Shown: positions 44,800 to 58,723, numbered from the stretch's first letter. The stretch is DNA of 64,000 bases from Alligator mississippiensis (GCF_030867095.1 NC_081831.1:18638001-18702000), one strand, 5' to 3'. Notes: a model not told the origin generated them from the sequence alone. Numbers and translations: made by a program.

Positions 44800-46445
44800 A
44801 ATTTCTTTGCCTCCATTTTTCTGAGCAGGGACCAGGTCACCCCCACTGGGACCCCATAGGTCCTAGGGGAGGCGCACCCAGGCCTAGGGTCAGTGAGGAC
44901 CTAGTCAGGGAACTTCTGGAGGGACTGGACGTATTTAAATCAGCTGGTCCTGACGATCTCCACCCCAGAGTGCTGAGGGAATTAGCAGAGGTCATTGTGG
45001 GACCCCTGGCACAGCTTTATGAGCACTCATGGTGCTCTGGCGTGGTGCCAGAGGACTGGAAAAGGGCCATTGTGGTTCCCATTTTCAAAAAAGGGAGGAA
45101 GGAGGACCCAGGAAACTATAGGCCAGCCATTCTTACCTTGGTCCTGGGTAAGCTTTTTGAGAGAGTTATCCTGGCGCACGTCTGCAAGGGGCAAGCAGGG
45201 GAGATTGTTTACGGGCAACCAACATGGGTTCATTAGAGGCAGGTCCTGTCAGACCAACCTGGTGGCCTTCTTTGACCAGGTCACAAAATCCTTAGACGCA
45301 GGGGTAGCAGTGGACGTAGCCTTTCTGGACTTTAGGAAGGCCTTCAACACTGTCTCTCACCCCATTCTCATTAAAAAACTAGGGGACTGTGGCGTTGACA
45401 CCTACACAGTCAGATGGGTCACTAACTGGCTGGAGGGCTGCACCCAGAGAGTGGTGGCAGACGGGTCGTATTCGACCTGGAGGGATGTGGGCAGTGGGGT
45501 CCCCCAGGGCTCGGTCCTCGGGCCTGCGCTGTTCAACATCATCAGCGACTTGGACATGGGTGAAAAAGCACCCTGTTCAAATCCACAGATGTGGGGGGAA
45601 GTGGGCATGCTAGAAGGAAGGAATAGGCAGCAGTTGGACCTAGACAGGTTACAGGGGTAGGTGGATGAGACCAAGATGGGTTTCAACACTGACAAGTGCA
45701 GGGTACTGCACCTGGGGAGGAAGAACCAGCAGCATTCCTACAGGCTGGGGAACTCCTTTCTCAGTGCAGAGGCAGAAAAGGATCTTGGAGTCATCATTGA
45801 TGGCAAAATGAACATGGGCCAACTGTGGGGACGCAGTCAGGAAGGCCAACTGCACCTTGTCATGTATCCACAGATGCATCACGAGCAGGTCCAAGGAGGT
45901 GATCCTCCCCCTCTATGCGACACTGATCAGGCTGCAGTTGGAGTACTGCGTCCAGTTCTGGGCGCCGCACTTCCGGAGGGATGTGGACAACACAGAGAGG
46001 GTCCAGAGGAGGGCCACTTGCATGATCAGGGGGCAGCAGGGCAGGCCCTACGAGGAGAGGCTATAGGACCTGAACCTGTTCAGCCTCCACAAGAGAAGGC
46101 TGAGGGGGGATCTAGTGGCCATTTACAAACTAGACCAGCAGTCACTGGGGGAATCCCTGTTCCCTCGAGCACTCCCTGGAGTGACGAGAAATAACGGTCA
46201 CAATAACAGCAGAGAGTAGATTCAGACTAGACATCAAGAGGCACTCCTTCACAGTCAGGGCGACTAGGATCTGGAACCAACTTCCAGGAGAAGTGGTGCT
46301 GGCCTACTCTGGGGGTCTTTAAGAGGAAGCTAGATGATCACCTTGCCGGGGTTGTTTGATCCCAGTACTCTTTCCTGCCATAGCAGGGGGTCGGACTTGA
46401 TGATCTGCTCAGGTCCCTTCTAACCCTGCCCTACCAACTATGAAG
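44800..46445 (+). mobile_element. CR1 LINE, 5'-truncated, internally deleted
   Basis: It starts in the region before the fingers (FFASIF-like) and runs to the 3' end 'cttctaaccctgccctacca' then actatgaa. Readable parts are LREL-EVIVGPLAQLYEHSW, EDPGNYRPAILTLVLGKLFE, FLDFRKAFNTVSHPILIKKL and GVPQGSVLGPALFN. Motif A has AFN where AFD is normal. The FADD motif is deleted between ISDLDMGEKAP and MWGEVGM. Three or more frameshifts and a stop after LQG follow. Confidence 0.9.
44970..45660 (+). pseudogene. CR1 reverse transcriptase, motif C deleted
   Basis: Two overlapping open frames carry the enzyme. The fingers are in 44970-45236, and the palm is in the frame ending at 45660 (from about 45215, [20 protein letters not shown]). 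Motif A is VAFLDFRKAFNTVSH, with the second Asp changed to Asn, and motif B is intact. The region of the catalytic FADD is missing through a short deletion. Not functional. Confidence 0.85.
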
Positions 46446-49400
46446 TAATTTCATGGAAATCAGTAATAGTTTACCAAGTAGGTATTAAATGTTAATTTCC
46501 TCCCCCTCCCCCTGACCAAGTCATTTCCTCCTCTCTCTAGCTGGCCAGCATGACTCTACTTCATACCTAGGTCCAGTTTTTGTCCGTTCTTCATTCAAAT
46601 CAGACAGTTCCCTCGTCTATACTGCTTGGTCCCAGTGGAGAAAGTGCAGTACAAACGGAGGAGACGTAATCTCCCAGTTCTCAGTTCCAGTGACTGACCC
46701 GAGTGGCAGCAGCTCACAGCTGCACTTGCAAAGATTCTCCTGCTCAGTCCTAGACTGGAGGATACCTCGTGCAGATGGACTCTTCAGGGAGTTTGGCCAC
46801 AAAGATGTAGCAAATCTTAGCTGAGCATGTTCAAACTGTGATTTTCCCAGTTTTATAACTTGGCCAAATTTTCAAGTATTTTCACGGTTGCAAAAGGCAC
46901 ATTTCTGATCCCTTATTGCCAGAACTTGAGAGATTTTTTGGATTTTTTAAAAAGAGCTACTCCCCCAGCAACTGCTAATAATAAGACGTGATCTTGAAGA
47001 AAAAAATTTAACTATCTCTTGCTTCAATTAGGTAAAGTTCAAATTCCCTATTTTCAAATACTTAAATTGTTTACTGCTCCCTGGTGTCTCAGGCAGCTGG
47101 TAAGCAGTCCTCCATTGGAACCTAAACTAAACAGCGTGCATGCTTAGGACCATGATGCCACACCTAAGAAAAGGTTGTACTTACTTTAAAATTTTGAATG
47201 TGTAGTTATCAAATACCCACTGACTGCAAGTGACTTTTTAAATGGATTCTAAGCATAGTAGCAAATAAGCTCTTCAGTGAATGAATGAGGGGACCGCAGT
47301 TCCAGGCAGTTATCTGTGTTCTGCTTTTTGATGTTTTCTCATGTAAAGAAACTGAAGCCAGAGGCTAGTTTCCATTTCCAGCATCATTAGGTGTATTAAA
47401 TAGATAAAAAGAACTGTGTATGTTGAAAGTATTCTTAAATGAAGACATGAAATAGAACAGGAAACATGCCCAAAAACTTAAAATGAAAAAACTGTAGCAA
47501 ATATAATAAAAACGTAAACTTTGACTTCAGACCAAACAACATAAATCTGCAAATTATTCTTGATGTTCCCAGGTTCCTTAAAGGTTAGTTTTAAAAAGGC
47601 TCCGTTTAACAGCCTCTGAAAACAGTCTGTGCAGTTATTTATATGTGTCTCTGTGTGTATCTACACGCACAGCTAAAATGATGTAAATTCTTGAAGTAAA
47701 GCAGACTTCTAGCAGATGAAAATCTCTGTTCCTGTAATCCTTTTTTTAAGACTTGTTTCTTATTACAGTCAAGATTTATGTTGATGCTACTATCAGAGAC
47801 ATGACAATCTATTTTAACTACAGAGACTATCATAAAGGTGATGGGATTTGAAAACAGACTCAGTGGAGTTGGTTTCGAGCTCATTTTATGTTCTGAAATT
47901 GGATGCTTTTTAAAATAATCTTTTACAAGATGCATTAGGAGTTAGAATAAGTAAATCTTGTGTTTCTTCAATGGTAATAAAGACAAAATATTCTCTTTGA
48001 AGGATCTCCTTTATAAAAATGTTTATGAGAAGTGGTCTTAGCCAACAGGGCAACTGAGTTAGTAATAGAGAGTAAAGTTACACATGGCTTTAAGGACTCT
48101 GCCATGTTTAACTTGCTGCTTGTGACAGTTACGGCTTGATTCCTAATGTTTCTATTGCAGATTTCACCAGGTTCCAGACAGCGGAAGTGTTCGGGGTGGT
48201 GGACAGCCTGGTTAATCCTGGCTGTCTCCACTTGGTGACAGTTGAGTTTTTCTCACTGTGAGGAATTTTCATCTTCCTTTGTGGATAAGATCATTCAAAT
48301 CCTCCTTGGTAGCAGAGTAGTGTCTGAACAGGATAAGTACAACATTTCCTCTGCTAGAGTTTCAAGCACAGTTGCCTTCTGGGGTGACTCGGGATATCTG
48401 AGCTGTAACCTTTGTGTTGGACCTATGTTCCTTTTGATTATGAAAGGCCCTTCGTGTGGGCCACTCAGTCCACTCTTGGTTGCAGTCTTCTGAGCTCCCT
48501 TTGGAAGGGCAGGAGGTTGGTTTTATTTAAAGGAGAAAGTATTAGATATCCACTCAAAAAAGTAGACCTCACTTGACGTTCTTTACTAATAGCTGCCTAT
48601 TTCTAAAGTTCTTCTTTTGATTAAAAAGTGATTTTTGAAAAAGCGATTAAGAACATGGTAGCTCTTAGTAGTTGAAATTGTTTTTTTTCTTTGACTCAGT
48701 TCTCAGTTTGCTGCAATTCTTGTGTTGAGTCTGGTTTAACACATTGCATAGAAAATATACTGGTCATATTAACTGGTGATTATCCTTATCAGTGGATATA
48801 GATCAAGTAGTTATTCTGAATGTCAGCTCCCTTCAGCGCACTTGTTGTTTGTTTGCAGATCCTAAATTTTTGGTGACTGGCATTTCATCTCTTGAATGCT
48901 TATCATAGGCCTATGAATTGTTTCTGTTCCTTTCTTTTGGAGACAGACAAAATCATTTCACTGACCTGCAGCTCTTCTGCCTTGAGGGCTCTGTCATGCA
49001 TTGCTAGGTTCTACCTTGTAATCTCTCCTACTATTTAATGTATATGTGAAGTTGCCAGAAAACCTTGTGAGGAGGGGTCTGCTACAGTGACTCCTTTCTG
49101 TTGATGACTGGGTTCTTTTGGTTCTGGTGGTAAGGTGCACAGTTGACAGCCCAGAGGCCAAGTTCGAGGCCATAGCAGAAGCACTTCAGTGCAGCCCTTT
49201 CAAATTCCAAGAAATCTGTGAATACTGCTAAATACCTTGCCACACAAGGACACAAAAAAGGAAGGAAGTTGTTTTTACATGTTTTCTGTGATGTATCTGA
49301 TTAATTTGAGCTAGTTAGAGCATCTGAAGGAGACTGGGGATTAGGCAAGAGACTTTAAAGAGAGTTTAGATACCCAAATCTCATTTAAAGTCAATGGCAG

Positions 49401-51624
49401 TTTTGGGCACCTCTTGTGTCTAAAAATCTGTTAGTAGCTCTTTGGATACCCTCATAGTAGCAGTGCCTATGATTGCTTATTATTTCCCAGTTCTCTTGCT
49501 TGGAAGGGCTAGATCTTGACATTCAAACGTGGACCCTGCTACAGTGATCTGTGCCTTGATTGCCTGTTCTTCAGCAAGCTGTGTAACCTATTTTTGTATT
49601 ATGTTAATGAAAAAAGACAGTATGCCCTTTTAAAAAATATATATATCCCAAAGAGAGAAAGAGAAAGGAATTAGTACCATGTTTAATTATTTTGAAATGG
49701 AATAGATGTTTTCCTGTGAAAAAGTCCTATTACAGCCAGTTGTTCTTATTGCCAAGGGAACCCAAAGGAGAAAGTAGAGAATTTCAATGGGAGTAGGAGA
49801 AGCTCCCTTTTGCTGCTCTATCAGTGTGCTCTATCCTGAATTGGTCTCCTAAAGAGGCAGAAAGGCAGAATCCAGTCCATTTTATATTTCATTTCTTCAC
49901 AAGCTAATAAAGGTGCCAGATAAGGTGTGGATTTTTTGTGACATGGATACCTACCTATAAGGAACTAAATTGTGACTACTGATGTCTTTCACAAAATACA
50001 TCCAACAGGCTTTCATTTGGTTGCGGTGTTTGTCCACTACAGACTGAGTTTGATCCAACTGTTAATTTGGAGACTGAAACGTATCATGCTCCTGCCTGTC
50101 CTGGAACTGTCTGGTTGCCCAAAATTATTTTTTTACTAAATACCTATGATTTACAAAAGTGTGTACAGCTAATTTGGTACTTCTGTATGCGATAGGCATT
50201 GTATTTCAGAAAGTGTCATTAATTGTGATAATGTAACACACAACTCTTCTTTGTGAAATTTAAGTCTTTTTAACATCAGCACCTTCAAAGACAATAAAAA
50301 TTCCAGTCTACATTTATCTATTCCCATGTGAGGAGTTACTGCAGTGTATATTGTATCATTCCATGTGAAATTCTTCTGCTTAATAGTCTCATTTATACAC
50401 AGTTGTCTGAGGTCAGTTTTCCATTTTGCAGTTGTCAAACAGCTGTCAAATTAAGAGACCAGATCCCAAAGTTCATTTACATTTTATGCCATTCTTTGGG
50501 TGCCTGTTTCATATCTTAATATAACTAATGATTTATCTGCATATCTTAGTCATCTTTCTGCACTTGTTTTTCACAGATGTTCACACCCTCTTGTTTCTGG
50601 AGAGGAGTGCTTAGAGAGTGAAACTTTGTCATTTGTTTTCTAGCCTTCTTTCAGTATGGAAGAGTAGGAAAGCAATACTATATCTGCTGTGCAGGAAACC
50701 TGAATAAAATGCTTGGAATTATAATTGGCAGCTTTTACTAATGACATAATCTCTTGAGTTCTAAACCAAAAAACAAAAGAAAATCAGAAAATAAATATTT
50801 TGAACGTTGCTTCCAAATTATTGAAATCACAGGAGGGGAACCCCTGACCCCTCCCACCCCCCACCCTCCCACTATACTAGGTAATTTCATGTAACTATAC
50901 TCTATTTTTCTTACTAATTAATGATATACATAGTTATTATTTTATTGACTATCTTCTCCCTTTTTAATTTTCAGTTGTTTTTAGATTAAAAATGCAAATT
51001 TAAAAAGGACCAAAGCATCTCAGCAGCAAAAATGCATCACTTGTTCATTATTTAAATTATAAAAAAATCTCGTATTATGAAGGGACTACAGAATAAAAGA
51101 AATCCTACTGGTTTTGTAGTATTATCATTTTTTTCTTAGCTGTGTTCCAAGGTTAAGTTTACATGGGTGGGTGAAGAATTAAGGAATTATTTTTTTTAAG
51201 TAGTGTTCTGATCAAAGGAATATATCTATATGTACGATTGATGTCTTATTACAAAGTAGTTTAAATAGCCTGAGGTTACCATCTACTTTATAAAAATTCC
51301 TCAAAGACAGGTAGGACCCTTGGGTGTTAAATGTATACTTTTGAGTTCAGTATATTTTAGCGCAGGGGAGGCAAACGAGATACAATTACAAGCATCAGCA
51401 GTTCTCAGTAACATTGAGCTTTAAAAGGTTCTTTAAAAGGTAGCTTTAAATTATGGTCACTAGGGGAAGTTTGTCTAGCGTGCACTGTGCCAGAAAATGT
51501 TTCTGTGCCATTTCAACGTCATTCAATAACCAGTTCAAGGAGTGTAATTTAATTAACCCTTGCCAGGCCTGGATGTGACAAGCTCTGGTTAATAAATGTG
51601 TCTTCCTAGAATGTAAAAGGGGTT

Positions 51625-51646
51625 GATATATATATATATATATTTT
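51625..51646. repeat. (AT)n microsatellite
   Basis: About ten AT units in 'gatatatatatatatatatt'. Confidence 0.8.
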
Positions 51647-52808
51647 AATGACCATTATTTTGTGCAAATCATTTGAACATGCTAAGTTTTCCAAGGTAAA
51701 GGAAAACTATATCCTTGCTATTTACTGCATTTTCTTAGGCAATGATTAGTCTTTTCGGTTGATGGGATCCGCACTGGGATTGTAATAAAACACAAGTCAA
51801 GGTGAAATTAAATGCAGACTAGGAGAACAGATATAACCAAGTGAAAATTAATGACAGATGTAACAGTTATTACATAGTCATCTTTTTGCGATCCTTTACT
51901 AAACTATATTTGGACTTCACCAGATGTTATTCAGAATCTTCAAAATAAGTCATCTATATTTGATTTGAGTCTGATCTTAAATGCTGCAATTGATTTAATA
52001 ATGATGGTATCCAAATTTTATAACTTAATTTTTTATTTGGGACAGTCATGCTACATTTAGCATCCAGACAAAATGCAGTTTTGTATAACCAGATTCCTAA
52101 TTGCTAAAATGGTCAAATAGATTGTGGTGCTGCAAAGTAGGGACTTACCCACAGTTCAGGGCGGGAAGTGCATGTGTTGAACTCACATCTCCTGAGTTGT
52201 AGGTTAGTATCTGATTCAAATACTACCAGTTTGAAAAGCATTCCTCTTCTCTTTGCTGCAACTCATCTCCTAAACAGAAGAAAAGAGAAAAGAAAAACTA
52301 TCATTTAAAAAATAATTTTAAAACCCCCCCAAAAAACATTTAATTCCATCCTTAAGTACTCTGTTTTCCATTGAGTCATTAGCTTTTCAAATCTAGTCCT
52401 GAGTCTATTTTGAGCTGTTTGTCACAAGTGTCATAAGTGCCGATCTCTCTGTAGATCCTAAGAGAATATTAATTGTCCTCACATATGCACTCTACAAGTC
52501 TGCATGAATGGCAATCTGTTTGGAAGGAATCTGGGGTAAGAGGAAAGGTTTTTGTAGCAAGTCATAACGCAGCATCTGTAGGATGTAGGGACTTTACAGC
52601 GTTTGCTTGTACTTCACTATTTCCTAAAACTATTTTTCTGTTGAAAATATTTTATCAACAGGTCTAACAAACACCTATATTCAATTCAAGCTGAAATTGA
52701 ATTGTTGCTTAAATCTAACATTCACTGATAGGATTGAGGTCCTGAACAAAACACAGGGACCACAGCAACTTTCACTCATAGACATCTCTAAAAGGGGAAT
52801 TGAGACAG

Positions 52809-52880
52809 TGTTGCTAGTAAGTTCAGTGGTTAGAGCTCTTACCTACATTGTGGAAGACCTGGATTATGTGAGCTCCTCAT
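52809..52880 (+). repeat. Possible tRNA-derived SINE head
   Basis: 'tagtaagttcagtggttaga' then 'gctcttacctacattgtgga' and 'agacctggattatgtgagct' follow the order of a tRNA-like SINE head (gtagctcagtggttagagc ... gacctgggttcaagtcc). The B-box equivalent is weak. The tail cannot be bounded. Confidence 0.4.
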
Positions 52881-53334
52881 TCTGAGGGCTTCAAAGCCCC
52901 CTGTTGGGAAGGCAGTTCCCTATGCTTTGAAAACCCCATTCTTATGTGCCTGACTCTCCTTGTATGTAGTAAGGATCTCATGATTGTGGATTCAACTCTG
53001 GAAAAAGGGTATCTAGAAGTTAGGCATTGTGGCACTCAGAACACACAAGTTCCTTTGTGGATCTGGTCCTAAATCCATATTTAGGAACTCATATGGAGGA
53101 TCTGATTTTTCAGGGGTTCTTATCACTTTTATTTTTTGTCTCTGAGGTTAGATTAGATAACAGCAAGGGCAAAAATGTGAGCCTGAACATACGGATCCCT
53201 TGCAATGCAGACAAATGTAATGGGAGTTTCTCACCGCTGTTGAAAATCGGGCCATATACTGAGGTGTTTGTTTAAAACTCATGTTTGGAAATTTTGCCAT
53301 AAGATTTTTGTCATGGACCTGTATACCATCATTT

Positions 53335-53425
53335 TTTATAGAACTGTAGTGTTGGAAGGGACCTTGCATGTCACCTAGTCCAGCTGCCTGAGCAGATGCA
53401 GTATTCATTGTTCCTAAATCATCCT
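53335..53425 (-). mobile_element. CR1 LINE, 3' terminal fragment
   Basis: 'atagaactgtagtgttggaa' then 'gggacc...cacctagtccagc' is the inverted CR1 3' UTR. Only about 90 bases remain, a very 5'-truncated copy. Confidence 0.65.
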
Positions 53426-53714
53426 GGATACACTTTAACGCGTCAAGATTTTATCTTCTCTTGTATATTTTTTGTTAATAAGGAGCTACATCTTACTATT
53501 CTTTTTCTGTCTGCATCTTCCTCTTCACCCCTATGCCCTCCCCACACCCTCACCACCCCCCCCCCCCCCCAAAAAAAAAAAAGGTTTACTACAGTGGCCT
53601 GAAAGGGAAAATAATTTTTGAGGTCACAAATAAGCAACTGACTTTCTCATCTTGGGTAAGTGTTTGTTCCCCATAGTATATCAGTATCTGATCATTTTTT
53701 TATGCATTTATCTT

Positions 53715-53885
53715 GATACCTTTTTATGCCTATTTTGTAGATGGGGAGCTTAGGCGCAGAGAAACTAAAAGACCCATCCAAAGTCATTGTGATGGAACAT
53801 ATAATTGGATTTGTGTCTGCCAAATCCAAACGTATTGGCACTAGGTTTGGATTTGGCAGACACAAATCCCTTACCACATGGCCAG
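53715..53885 (-). repeat. MIR-like SINE fragment containing a perfect inverted repeat
   Basis: The left part, 'tttgtagatggggagcttag' and 'gcgcagagaaactaaa', is the reverse MIR core. The right part includes the 25-bp inverted repeat listed separately, which is not part of MIR. Confidence 0.45.
53807..53869. repeat. Perfect 25-bp inverted repeat, 13-base spacer
   Basis: The left arm starts ggatttgtgtctgcc and ends aaatccaaac (53807-53831). The right arm 53845-53869 is its exact reverse complement, starting gtttggatttggcag. Flanking bases do not pair. The perfect match inside an old SINE points to recent origin by local inverted copying. Confidence 0.88.
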
Positions 53886-56093
53886 TCATCTCCAGTCAGG
53901 ATTAGAGAGCAATAGTTGGTCAAAACAACTTTTAATAATTAATAATCTGACACCCCAGAAATTGTGTAAATAATAGAAATATTGTATTAAGTTATTTTAG
54001 TGCATTATGGAAAGTAAAGATATTATAAGGATGAGGGAAATTTTCTCTCGTAGTTCTCACAGCTTGCCCTTGAAAAGTCCAAAAATACATAAAGCAGACT
54101 AGAGGCTGATTTAAAAAAAAATTTACACAGATCATAAAATTAATTGTACAATTTGTATATAGAGGTATAAATTAGAGTATTTAAATGTTATTTTATAGCA
54201 TATTAGGTGGAATTATTTTAATGTAAATGGTTTATCCCAAGGAAACTGTGAAATTGATGAATAAATCTACTCTGTTCCAGTTCTAAACATTTGAAATGTA
54301 ATCTGCTTGGGTTTTATGTCCACAGCCAGTGTACTCAAGTTTGCAGTAGGGTATAGGTGCTACTAATATGTGTACAACAGGTGCATGTAATTTAACTGCA
54401 GAACTAGTCAAAATATCTTTAATCAGTCAATATTAAGTCAAACCATATGGGTCCATGACTATAAAGATCTTTTTAGAGTATTTTCCAAACAGACATTCTC
54501 TTTACTTGTAGATAGGTCTCCTGCAGCACCCAGCAATAGGGCATAGAATGTGCCTAGTTACTGAAGTTTTTGTCCGCTTTAAAGTAATGGGTGCAGTTAA
54601 TTGCATGATGGTCATGTTCTTCATTTTCCAATTCTACACTGAAGTGATCAGTGAGTTGCATTTCCCTTTGTGCCTGGAAGAGTACAGAAACAAACTAGCT
54701 TGCCTATTGTATCCAAATACCACTATGGATAATTTAGCATCCAGGTAAGGAATCATGCTGTCCTCCTGCTGTGACCACCAGATCTTAAACCTGGAAGGAG
54801 TAGGGTACTAGTCTGGTTGTTAGCTTTCAACACTGAATCTTTTGTGATGTCTTAAAACAGATGCAATGGAAATAAGAAGTAAATATGCTGTGGAGATGGA
54901 AGTATTTGTGTACATTAACTTTTATATTTGCTGATAAGAAATTTATTGGAAGCCAACTTACAGAGATTTATTTTTAGCAACAGATAAACATCTTTGCTTT
55001 GTCCAGGAAAAAGAAAATGGTTTTACAAATAGTCAGCCAGGCTTTGTTGAGTGTATAAATTGTTCTTCAGTAGATAGAACGGAGGAGGGCTCAAGTTAGG
55101 ATAAAAAGACTTGAAGAATTGATGGAATAGCATGACTATTATGGCTCTGACCACACTAATGTTGTCTTCTACCTGACAACAGTAAGTGCATACCTTTTTT
55201 TGTCTTAGAGTGCAGATCTCATTCTTAAATTACTGATGACAATTTCAATATTCAGCCAATAGATTTGGTTTATGGTGAGCTCTCATTATTTGAGGGGTGG
55301 CTCAAGGATGTTATTGCATGTGGTTGCCTTTCTGGGTGGTCTTTCCAAAGCATCAATGTGCAGCATATCTCATCAATGCACAGCTCAACACTCCAGATTT
55401 ATCTTATCGGATCACACTGACTGAGTGTACTGGCTAAGAATTTTGAGAAACCTAGCTACAAATTGTGTTTTAAAAAATAATGTAATTATGGGTTTTTTTC
55501 CCTTTGTATTTAAATAACTCTTAGTTTGCTTCCTTTCTACTCCTGCCAAGCTTTTAGTTAAAGTATGCCAGATCTAATTTTGGCATAAAGTTCTGCAGAT
55601 AATGCCCAAAACAAATCAGGTGACAAATTGATTTCTAAAACTCTGGAAAGATTTTTGTTTTGAATATAGACTTTAGGTTTCAAAATTGTTTTGGTGAGTT
55701 ATCACAAACAAGTGCATCCGAGTTCAAAAAACAAAAAAGGAAAAAACCTTGATAGACTTTTAAAATGAGCCTAGTGGCAGGTATATCAGGAAAGTCCCAA
55801 TACTGTCACAGTAGATTTCAAGGTAAGTTATGCATATACTGCTTGATCTGTTGCTTAAATGTAATGATTTTTAAACATGCATTTAAAAAATGACATCCTA
55901 TCAGTGCCTAACAAAACAAAAAAATTTTGATTTACTATTATAAGATATTAACAGGAAGACTAAATTACTCATTGTAGAAAATGTGATAGACCATATTTAG
56001 AACATAGGTAGATTCTTGCATTTCTATATAGTAAAACAATTTTGAAATCCTGTAAAATATATTGGGATATAATTTTCTGTTTGGTTCACTGTG

Positions 56094-56096
<3 letters not shown>

Positions 56097-56139
<43 letters not shown>
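56097..56139. repeat. (AT)n microsatellite, ~43 bp
   Basis: Uninterrupted AT dinucleotides, able to form cruciform or slipped structures and prone to length change. Confidence 0.95.
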
Positions 56140-56145
<6 letters not shown>

Positions 56146-58115
56146 ACCCCAGTACTGTAGTAGTAGTATGTAAATGTGCATTGGCCTTTTCTTATTGCAC
56201 TTGTGAAAATATTTCATCTTTTCACCCTCTGAGAAGACTTCAAACCTAATGTTCTGGGTAGCAGAAGACATCCACTGTACTTTCAGCTTTTAGAATACAT
56301 GTCAGCACTTAAGAAGGGTATACAGCAGCACTAATCATATTAAGCACCGTCTCTAAACTCTTGGTGAATGCATAATTAATGCATTGTTTTAGAGGTGCCA
56401 ATATATTGGTCAAGGGCAAGAGCTCCACGCATAGCTCACCATATAGGCAAAGAGGAGAGAACCCATACACTGTGCAGTATTTGTGACGCTGCATCTAGCT
56501 CTGCTCACTAAATCTTGTTTGTTACACCTCTGATATGAGCCAAAACCATCAAGCAGCCTCCATTAAAGCATTTGCCATGTAGATCTCTTACTGGGATAGT
56601 AAATGCTAATACAGTGTCAATTAGAAAAATGCCTGCAATGGGGTGCTGCAGTTAATAAGAGGCACTTCTGTTGATTCATTGCTGGGGGGTTTTTCCTGCT
56701 CTCTCTACTGTATGCATCTACACCATTTTCTGTTTATTATTTTAAACACGTTATCTTGGACACCATTTATTATTTCTTCTTCATTTTTAAGGTTTATCTC
56801 AAATTACATTCATTTAGATCTCACTCTGCAAGCAAACCTGTTGAATATTTCTATCTAACAGTTAAAAGATTTAGTGTAAGCTACTAAATTATAGCATTCA
56901 AGAAAATTTTATGCATGTTCTGAAATAACTCCATTTAAAGATTTTTTCTTTAGATTTCAGTGTGTACTAAGTTACAGCAGATTTTTGCATATGCATATTT
57001 AAATATATCCCTATTTAATATAAGTGATATAGTCATAGTGAATGCAGATTTAGATCTACTTTATCATCTAAACTTTCAAAATATGTATAGGAGATAGGTA
57101 CCATATTCTGCCTGCTTTGCAACAACATTCCTAGTCAAAACATTGTTTGTTGCTCCATATTAGCCATGTGTTAACCTCAAAAATGTTAGTTTTATGGGTA
57201 GTGTTGCCCTCATAAAATAAAAATGAATGGATAACATTTTAAGGTTGTCTATGTAGGAAAAGGAGTTAGAAATAACATTCTGTTCTGCATTTCTGACTAG
57301 TTTTTAACTATGGTTATAATTTTGGTTAAAGGTTAATGTTCCTTTTATTAGCCTTTTTAATCGTGCATCTGTGTTTGATTGTGGGGGGAGCGTATCACAT
57401 TAGTTTTGTACAACATGCCTGTAGCAATTAAGTGTTGTACCAGTAATCTCTGGGGATTTTTCACATTTTTTGAAGTGTGTTATCTGAACTAATTGCCTCC
57501 ATGCTTTTGCAACAGGTATGTCTTAATTCTGCTACAGATTTTTGCCAACAAATATGACAACAGTATTTAGAAGCAGTATTCATTTATATTAAAAATAGAT
57601 TGCTTTGAGTTTTGGCCACATTACATGCTTTCAGCAGCACTGTATTAGATGCTAACTACCTTATTTTCATGCCAATTATAATTTAGAGAAAGACAAAAAT
57701 ACTTTGGTTAGCAGAACAGATTCCATCAGAAAGCATTACATTGTTTAATGACTATAATTTGATATTATCCCTTTTAAAAAATATATAAATATGCCGAATT
57801 CATCCAACTGTTTTGCATATTTCAGTGTAGTAATATACATATATATAGTTACTTTCATCGCTAAATCCTGGTCTGATTGATGTTTGCCGTTTTCTTTAAT
57901 GGGAGAAGGAGTGATTGGTAAGAATCAGATCTCCCAGGAGTATTGTATTCTACTAATGAAAAATAGGTAAAAGGAGAACAGTGAATCCCAAAAGAAATCA
58001 TGACATAGCAACAAAAAAAAAAGCATGATTTAGTCAACCATCATATGATGTAATTGCTAATAGCTGTGTGTCTCTGATTTTATAATTAGAGTAAATAAAA
58101 GTGTAAAGATTCATG

Positions 58116-58159
58116 TATTTTCAGACAGAATTTAAAAACCACAGTTCTGTCTGAAAATA
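58116..58159. repeat. Perfect 15-bp hairpin, 14-base loop
   Basis: TATTTTCAGACAGAA (58116-58130) and TTCTGTCTGAAAATA (58145-58159) pair exactly. Confidence 0.85.
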
Positions 58160-58525
58160 TTTACCTTCTTTGTGTAGTCAATCTCTTTGTTTCCTAAAGA
58201 GAGTAAAGTAGTTGCATTTACCATTTGATCATATGGCTCTGTCCTACTTGACCAGGGGAAGAGCCAAAACATTTTTTAAAACTGTATACTAGCAGAGGGA
58301 CTCAGTTTGTCTTTAACACTTGAAATCACTTGTAATAGATTTTGAGGTTCTTTCATTTTCAAAATACTGATGTGCTTTTAATGTAGGGAAACCACTAATC
58401 TAATTGTTGTCTGCCCAGAAAAAGAAAGCATGCATAAAAAAAGCTTCGGGTAACTGTTGTGAATGTGTTGTATTAAGCTGACAATTATCAGCCTTTCAAC
58501 TTCAAATATATACTGTATACGCATA

Positions 58526-58530
<5 letters not shown>

Positions 58531-58574
<44 letters not shown>

Positions 58575-58602
58575 CTATATATATATAGATATATATATAT
58601 AT
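58531..58602. repeat. (GT)15 followed by (AT)n microsatellite
   Basis: GT repeats at 58531-58560 run into AT repeats with two 'ctatat/agatat' interruptions that are themselves palindromic (58574-58592). Immediately to the right is TGTAAAGACCCACACT. Confidence 0.95.
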
Positions 58603-58682
58603 GTAAAGACCCACACTGCAATCTGGCTACCTGTCTACCTAAAGATTAAAAAACAGCATTGATTAAATATTTCAGATAGATT

Positions 58683-58723
<41 letters not shown>

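Noticed and set aside
48242..48493. 83-codon frame with a hydrophobic end
   Set aside because: No resemblance to COX10 exon 5 or to any family, and no acceptor/donor pair around it.
49125..49185. tRNA-like stretch with 'caagttcgaggcc'
   Set aside because: Only the B-box-like word fits; no SINE body or cloverleaf.
56309..56494. Possible small exon in a conserved-looking stretch
   Set aside because: The frame is short, on the opposite strand to COX10, and has no homology I can name.
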